Shown here in pieces: positions 6,065-10,208 of a DNA stretch of 10,208 nucleotides. Every line of letters starts with the position of its first letter. Within the stretch, counting starts at the first letter, position 1. The DNA lies in assembly GCA_041946965.1 (NCBI GenBank), contig JBHGBM010000128.1, positions 1 to 10,208 on the forward strand, read 5' to 3'. Below the pieces are notes generated by a model. The model made no database searches. It worked only from the letters and a program-made list of their open reading frames with translations, and was not told the DNA's origin. The translations under genes were made by a program, and so were the position numbers. This DNA is from JBHGBM01 sp041946965 (GTDB lineage Bacteria > Acidobacteriota > Terriglobia > Bryobacterales > Bryobacteraceae).

Positions 6065-7638
6065 CCGCGTTTCTCATTCTCGCTCTGGCCACGCAACTGG
6101 CGGACTGGTGGGTGGAAGGCGGCGAGCGCGTCTGGGTGGAAGACGGCCGCCTGCACATGCGGGCCGACAACCCCAAGACGCCCGGCGGCGGCGTGTGTAC
6201 GGTTTGGAACCGCGCCCCGCACCCCGGCGATTTCGAGCTGGAGATGGACGCGCACGTGGTCTCCTCCTCCACCAACGCCAACAACGTCAACCTGTTCTTC
6301 TCCTATTCGGACCCGGCCGGCGCGCCGCTCGAGACCACGCGGGAGGCGCGCTCGAGCGCCGAGTACGGCCTCTACCACAAGCTGAACGGCTACATCGTCA
6401 CGTTCCTCAACGACACGGAAAGCAACAGCGGCAAGGCGCGCGTGCGCATCCGCCGCAACCCCGGCTTCAGGCTGCTGGCGGAAACGTTCACCTATCATTG
6501 CCGCCGGGGACAGACCTATCATCTGCGGCTCACCAAGCGCGGCGGCGACATACGATTCGCGGTGGACGGCCGGGAACTGCTGCGCGCCACCGACCCGGAG
6601 CCGCTCGCGGGCGGCCACTTCGCCCTGCGCACGTTTCGCACATGGCTCTGGTGGGACAACGTCCGCATGCGCCCGCTCGGCCTTGCCTCCGGCCGCGACG
6701 TGGGCGCGCTGCCGCTGCCGGCGTCCGGCTACGACGTCTACCTGCTGGGCGAGATGCACGGCGTCAAGGAGAACGCGGACATCCTGAGCGGGTACCTCGC
6801 GCGGCTCGAATCCGTGCGGCACGTCGCCCTCGAGGAGGACGCGGTCTGGGAACGCGAGGCGCAGTCTTACGTGGAGGGCAGGACCGCCGCTCTGCCGCCC
6901 GCGTTGTGCCTGCGCGCGAATTTCCTGGATGCCCTGCGCCGCTTTCATCGTACCAGGCCCATCCGGGTGCGCCTGGTGGATATCGACTCGCCCGCCTCCG
7001 CCATTCGGCAACACCTGCTCGCGATCGCCGGCCCGGGGGTCCGCGTACCCGCGGCCGGCCGGATAAAGGAGCAGGGACTGGTTACGGTCGCCGAATTGAA
7101 GCGCCAGGGCAAGGCCCTGAGCGAACTGCGCACCATCGAGCACTCCATCTGCGCACTCCAGCAGGGCTTCGAAGTGGGCGCGGGCCAAGGCAAGGGCAGC
7201 CCGTATCTGGAGGACCGCGAAGCCGCCATCGCGGCCAACCTGCGCGATATTGCCCGGCCCGTGCTCGCGGTCTACGGCGCCGACCACGTCTCGAAATCCC
7301 CGCGCAGGGACGGCGGCCCCAACCGCGACCGGCCGTTTTCGCCGCTCGCGCTGCGGCTGGAACAGGCGGGCTTGAAAGTTTACTCGCTGCTCACGTTCCC
7401 GCTCGCCGGCCGCGTCTGGTGGCGCGGGCGCGGCGCCGAACTGCCCTACACGGCGCGCGACGGCAGCGTGGGGGGCCAAACGCTCGACCGCCTTCTGGCC
7501 GGAGCGCCTCTGCTGTACGCCGATCCGCAACAGGTACGGGTCACGCTGCCGAGCCAGGACGCTTCCGCGTTCCGGGTGGACGGTATCCTGATGCTCGCCA
7601 ATGCCACCCCCATGGAAGATCGCTGTTCGGAGCGTTAA
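6061..7638 (+). CDS. Fusion of a DUF1961/lectin-like domain with an EreA/ChaN-type hydrolase-like domain
   Basis: 525 residues from ATG 6061, which overlaps the lyase stop as ATGA; the frame is open further upstream but that part is a shadow of the lyase. A short hydrophobic N-terminus (residues 3-14, possible cut after ALA at 8-10) may be a weak Sec leader. Residues about 13-205 resemble DUF1961, a concanavalin-A-like sugar-binding or glycosidase-like sandwich: note LNGYIVTFLND (108-118), RRNPGFRLLA (131-140), DIRFAVDGRELL (163-174) and WWDNVRM (197-203). Residues about 222-525 resemble the erythromycin esterase/ChaN/TIKI superfamily: LLGEMHG with E231 and H233, ALEED (E258, E259, D260), DREAAIAANL (386-395, like the RDxxMAxN motif of the esterase family), GADH with H409, and FRVDGILMLANATP (504-517), like the family's C-terminal strand. 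The histidines and acids would be the candidate catalytic or metal-binding set. Substrate and reaction are unknown; both domain calls are from motif memory. Confidence 0.72.
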   Translation: MTAFLILALATQLADWWVEGGERVWVEDGRLHMRADNPKTPGGGVCTVWNRAPHPGDFELEMDAHVVSSSTNANNVNLFFSYSDPAGAPLETTREARSSAEYGLYHKLNGYIVTFLNDTESNSGKARVRIRRNPGFRLLAETFTYHCRRGQTYHLRLTKRGGDIRFAVDGRELLRATDPEPLAGGHFALRTFRTWLWWDNVRMRPLGLASGRDVGALPLPASGYDVYLLGEMHGVKENADILSGYLARLESVRHVALEEDAVWEREAQSYVEGRTAALPPALCLRANFLDALRRFHRTRPIRVRLVDIDSPASAIRQHLLAIAGPGVRVPAAGRIKEQGLVTVAELKRQGKALSELRTIEHSICALQQGFEVGAGQGKGSPYLEDREAAIAANLRDIARPVLAVYGADHVSKSPRRDGGPNRDRPFSPLALRLEQAGLKVYSLLTFPLAGRVWWRGRGAELPYTARDGSVGGQTLDRLLAGAPLLYADPQQVRVTLPSQDASAFRVDGILMLANATPMEDRCSER

Positions 7639-7643
7639 AACAT

Positions 7644-7647
7644 AAGG
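7644..7647 (+). promoter_or_regulatory. Ribosome binding site of the oxidoreductase gene
   Basis: AAGG lies five bases before ATG 7653 in the 14-base gap after the preceding stop. It is short, but it supports this start, which also places a twin-arginine leader at the N-terminus. The much longer in-frame extension back to 5760 is a shadow of the upstream genes. Confidence 0.45.
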
Positions 7648-7652
7648 TCGTC

Positions 7653-8861
7653 ATGTCACAAGCCATAAAACGCCGCACGTTCCTCACCGCCGCCGGGCTG
7701 GCCGCGGCCCAGGACAAGCCTCTGGGGGTAGCCGCGATCGGCGTGGGAAACCGAGGTTTCTTCCTTCTCAAGGAATTCCAGAACCTGCCGGGAGTGGAGG
7801 TCCGCGTGATCTGCGACCTCTACGACGGCAACCTGCGCCGCGCCAAGGAGTTTTCGAAAAACACCCGCGCGGCTTACACCAAGAAATGGGAGGAGGCTAT
7901 CGCCGCACCGGGCGTGGACGCGGTGGTGATCGCCACCCCGGACTTCTGGCACGCGCCCATGGCGCTGGCCGCCGCGCGCGCCAGGAAGGACATCTACCTC
8001 GAAAAGCCGCTGTGCATGACCGTGGCCGAGGCCAAACAGCTTCGCGCCGCGGTGCGCGAGAACAAGGTCGTGCTGCAACTCGGGCACAACCGCAACAGCG
8101 CCGCACCGCTGTTCAAGGCGCGCGAGATCTACCGCTCCGGCAAGCTCGGGGCCGTGCCGCTCATCCGCACGTACATCGACCGCGCCCACGCGCGCCCGCC
8201 GTGGAAGTTCTACACCGACGCGCAGGTGCTCGAGATGCCCAAGGACGCCAGCCCGCAGACCATCGACTGGGACCGCTTCCTCGGCGGCAAGGCGAAACGT
8301 CCCTTCGATGCCGAGCAGTTCTTCCGCTGGCGCGGCTGGTGGGAGTTCAGCACCGGCGTGGCGGGCGACCTGATGAGCCACCTCTGGGATTCGGTCAACA
8401 TGATCGCCGGCATGGGCATCCCGCGGACCTGCATGACTCACGGCGCGCTCTATTTCTGGAAGAATGAGATTCACGTTCCCGACATGTGGCACGCCGTTTT
8501 CGACTACCCGAACCGCGAGTTGACCGTCACCTTCAACCAGGCGTTCCACAACAGCCATTACGGCGACGTGGTGCAGGTGCTGGGACGCGAGGGCACCATG
8601 GAAGCCGGTCCCGCGTTCTGCCGCGTGTGGGGCCCCGAATGGCGGGAAAGGCAGAAGGCGCCGAATTACGTCTTCAAGCCCGGCGAACTGGAAGTCAGCA
8701 GCCACTGGCAGGACTTCGTGGACTCGATCCGGACGCGCGCCACGCCGCGCTGCGGCATCGACCGCGCCTTCGAGGAAGCCGTCACCATCGCGATGTCCAT
8801 CGAAGCCTACCGGCGGCGCCGCGAGGTCCGCTGGGACGCGAACAAGGAGGAGATCGTCTGA
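7653..8861 (+). CDS. Exported Gfo/Idh/MocA-family NAD(P)-dependent oxidoreductase
   Basis: 402-residue sugar dehydrogenase or oxidoreductase candidate. It opens with a Tat leader, KRRTFLTAAGLAAAQ (6-20). The nucleotide-binding Rossmann segment is GVAAIGVGNRG (25-35), followed by the acidic residue of VICDLYD (52-58), VVIATPDFWH (91-100), and the family's EKP motif (117-119) whose lysine is normally catalytic. The second domain carries GDLMSHLWD (238-246), where H243 and D246 match the family's substrate-side residues. Length is typical. Tat export with bound NADP is known for Zymomonas glucose-fructose oxidoreductase of the same family, so a periplasmic cofactor-bound enzyme is plausible. Close relatives in polysaccharide loci oxidise, reduce or remove groups from sugars via a transient keto intermediate; which of these applies is not shown. 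It is followed after one base by the isomerase gene. Confidence 0.9.
   Translation: MSQAIKRRTFLTAAGLAAAQDKPLGVAAIGVGNRGFFLLKEFQNLPGVEVRVICDLYDGNLRRAKEFSKNTRAAYTKKWEEAIAAPGVDAVVIATPDFWHAPMALAAARARKDIYLEKPLCMTVAEAKQLRAAVRENKVVLQLGHNRNSAAPLFKAREIYRSGKLGAVPLIRTYIDRAHARPPWKFYTDAQVLEMPKDASPQTIDWDRFLGGKAKRPFDAEQFFRWRGWWEFSTGVAGDLMSHLWDSVNMIAGMGIPRTCMTHGALYFWKNEIHVPDMWHAVFDYPNRELTVTFNQAFHNSHYGDVVQVLGREGTMEAGPAFCRVWGPEWRERQKAPNYVFKPGELEVSSHWQDFVDSIRTRATPRCGIDRAFEEAVTIAMSIEAYRRRREVRWDANKEEIV
8844..8850 (+). promoter_or_regulatory. Strong Shine-Dalgarno site for the TIM-barrel isomerase gene
   Basis: AAGGAGG lies in the last codons of the oxidoreductase, 12 bases before ATG 8863. The core is the best ribosome site in the window though the spacing is somewhat long. 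It supports ATG 8863 rather than the GTG at 8866. Confidence 0.65.
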
Positions 8862-8862
8862 C

Positions 8863-9702
8863 ATGGTGCTTGACCGCAGACAGTTCCTGGCCGGAGCTCT
8901 GGCGCAAACGCTGAATTCCGCCTTCAACGGCGTCACCGTGGGGGTGCACTCGTACTCGTTCCGCGACCGTCCGCTCGACCGCGCCATAGAAGCCTTGGTC
9001 GAGCTCGGCGTGGGCGAGTGCGACCTGGGCGGCATCCACATCGAGCCCGCGCGCGGCGGCAAGGACTACGCCCAGAAGCTGACCGCCTTCCGCATGTCCG
9101 CGCCCCTCGCGGACTTCGAGGCCATTGGGAGGAAGTTCCGCGCGGCGGGCATTCGCATCGCGAACTACACGTACAACTTCTGGGGCGGCACGGACGCCGA
9201 ACTCGACCGCGGCTTCGAAATGGCGCGCGCGCTGGGGGCCGCCTCCATCGCCATGTCCACGCGGGTGAGCCTGGCAAAGCAGGTGGATGCCGCCGCCCGC
9301 CGCGCCAAAATGCGCGCGGGCCTGCACAACCACTCGCGCATCCAGCCCGATCAGCTCGCCACGCCCGAAGACTTCGCCGCGGCGCTGCGCGGCGCCTCCG
9401 GCTATCTCTCCATCACGCTCGACGTGGGCCATTTCGTGGCAGCGGGCTTCGACCCCATCCCGTTCCTGCGGGAGCACCACGGCCGCATCCTCAGCTTGCA
9501 CCTGAAAGACCGCAAGAAGAACCAGGGCGCCACGGTCCCCTTCGGCGAGGGCGATGTGCCCCTGGCCGCGCTCCTGCGGCTCATCCGTGACAGCCGCTAC
9601 CGCATCCCTGCGTACATCGAACACGAGTACGCCAGCGACAACCCGGTGGAAGAGGTCCGCAAGGGCCTGGCCTACTGCAAGCGAGCCTTGACGGAGGCGT
9701 AA
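8863..9702 (+). CDS. Sugar phosphate isomerase/epimerase-like TIM-barrel protein (xylose isomerase-like)
   Basis: 279-residue protein of the xylose isomerase-like/AP endonuclease 2 barrel family, which isomerises or epimerises sugars, or in recently described members cleaves keto-sugar intermediates, using a divalent metal. It begins with a twin-arginine leader, DRRQFLAGALAQ (4-15). Visible barrel-end residues are GVHSYSFRD (27-35), E52 and D54, H155/H157 in GLHNHS, D187 and H190 in LDVGH, H213 and D216 in HLKD, and E253 in YIEHEY: the usual scattered acid/histidine metal site. Length is normal. It starts one base after the oxidoreductase stop, and the pairing of these two families is common in carbohydrate loci, suggesting successive steps on the same sugar. 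The exact reaction cannot be named. Stop TAA directly abuts the next ATG. Confidence 0.88.
   Translation: MVLDRRQFLAGALAQTLNSAFNGVTVGVHSYSFRDRPLDRAIEALVELGVGECDLGGIHIEPARGGKDYAQKLTAFRMSAPLADFEAIGRKFRAAGIRIANYTYNFWGGTDAELDRGFEMARALGAASIAMSTRVSLAKQVDAAARRAKMRAGLHNHSRIQPDQLATPEDFAAALRGASGYLSITLDVGHFVAAGFDPIPFLREHHGRILSLHLKDRKKNQGATVPFGEGDVPLAALLRLIRDSRYRIPAYIEHEYASDNPVEEVRKGLAYCKRALTEA
9693..9697 (+). promoter_or_regulatory. Ribosome binding site of the choline-sulfatase-like gene
   Basis: GGAGG, inside the end of the isomerase gene, is five bases before ATG 9703, an ideal spacing. It settles the start of the truncated sulfatase. Confidence 0.65.
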
Positions 9703-10208
9703 ATGACCAGACGCACGCTCATGCAACTGCCTGCGGCCGCGGCGGTGCGGCCCGAAACCACGGCGGCTCAACCCGCGAAGGGGAACGGCAAGCCGCCGCA
9801 CATCCTGTTCATCCTGGTGGACCAGATGACGCCGTTCATGATCGGCCCTTACGGCCAGCGCGCGGCCATCACGCCCAACCTGGACCGGCTGGCGCGCGGC
9901 GGCGTGGTGTTCGACAACGCTTACTGCAACGCGCCGCTGTGCGTGCCGAGCCGCATGTCCATGTTCGCCGGGCGGCTGCCCAACGCCATCGAAAGCTGGG
10001 ACAACGCCTCGGAGTTCAAGGCCGAAGTGCCCACCATGATGCACTACCTGCGGCGGGCGGGCTATCACACCGTGGTCTCCGGCAAGACGCATTTCATCGG
10101 CCCGGACCAGTATCACGGCTTCAACGAACGCCTCACCCCCTGCATCTATCCCACGCACTTCGCCTTCATGCACCCGTGGAGCAAGGGGCCGTACTGGATT
10201 CAGGGCAC
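9703..10208 (+). CDS. Choline-sulfatase-like sulfatase, N-terminal 168 residues (runs off the window)
   Basis: Partial formylglycine sulfatase; the frame stays open to the window edge with no stop. It starts directly after the isomerase stop with a twin-arginine leader, MTRRTLMQLPAAAA, then a low-complexity Ala/Pro linker to about residue 30. The metal-binding strand reads FILVDQM with D40-Q41, where most sulfatases have D-D and choline-sulfatases have D-Q. The modification motif is CVPSR with C80 and R84, inside NAPLCVPSRMSM. AGRLPNAIESWDN (89-101), SGKTHFIGPDQYHGFNERL (126-144) and IYP (148-150) match the choline-sulfatase (BetC) pattern as I recall it. Choline-sulfatase turns choline-O-sulfate into choline and sulfate in the cytoplasm; here a Tat leader and polysaccharide-type neighbours argue for an exported enzyme acting on another sulfate ester. 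The C-terminal half that would help decide is missing. Confidence 0.85.
   Translation, partial: MTRRTLMQLPAAAAVRPETTAAQPAKGNGKPPHILFILVDQMTPFMIGPYGQRAAITPNLDRLARGGVVFDNAYCNAPLCVPSRMSMFAGRLPNAIESWDNASEFKAEVPTMMHYLRRAGYHTVVSGKTHFIGPDQYHGFNERLTPCIYPTHFAFMHPWSKGPYWIQG

Noticed and set aside
7656..9062. 468-codon minus-strand open frame opposite the oxidoreductase and the start of the isomerase, and a similar one at 8782-10173
   Set aside because: Both span several well-supported + strand genes, show no motifs and have shadow-type composition.
1..10208. CRISPR array, tRNA or rRNA genes
   Set aside because: No regularly spaced direct repeats, and no cloverleaf or conserved rRNA blocks were seen on either strand.

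Overview
The window is high-GC DNA, read almost entirely on the + strand, from what looks like a soil-type bacterium. Codon use, abundant twin-arginine (Tat) leaders, and the combination of sulfatases, a heparinase II/III-like protein, a Gfo/Idh/MocA oxidoreductase and a TIM-barrel isomerase suggest Acidobacteriota (Bryobacterales/Solibacter-like). Planctomycetota or Verrucomicrobiota are alternatives; the taxonomy is inference and no rRNA or marker gene is present.

Layout. Positions 1-489 hold no host gene but two pieces of mobile DNA. Bases 59-489, read on the minus strand, look like the 5' part (domain I) of a group II intron: it begins GTGCG at 489, forms the expected first hairpin, and has a hairpin loop whose sequence can pair with the exon bases just outside the 5' splice site. 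At about base 58 this is cut off by a sequence resembling the terminal inverted repeat of an IS3-family insertion sequence, whose body lies to the left of the window. Bases 490-540 hold a good extended -10 promoter.

From 541 to the right edge, seven genes run on the + strand: (1) a secreted alkaline phosphatase (541-2400); (2) a formylglycine sulfatase (2436-3851); (3) a heparinase II/III-like polysaccharide lyase (3848-6064); (4) a two-domain protein joining a DUF1961/lectin-like domain to an EreA/ChaN-type hydrolase-like domain (6061-7638); (5) a Gfo/Idh/MocA oxidoreductase (7653-8861); (6) a sugar phosphate isomerase/epimerase-like TIM barrel (8863-9702); (7) a choline-sulfatase-like sulfatase cut by the right edge (9703-10208+). 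Genes 2-3 and 3-4 overlap by ATGA, and genes 4-7 are 0-14 bases apart, so 2-7 look like one operon; gene 1 is 35 bases upstream of gene 2 and may be co-transcribed or separate.

How they may work together (inference): the lyase opens an acidic, probably sulfated polysaccharide, the sulfatases and phosphatase strip sulfate and phosphate esters, and the oxidoreductase and isomerase process the released sugars. Genes 2, 3, 5, 6 and 7 all begin with a twin-arginine leader, so the module appears to be sent across the membrane largely folded. The actual substrate cannot be read from the sequence. The part most worth a second look is gene 4, whose domain pairing I do not recognise as a described enzyme.
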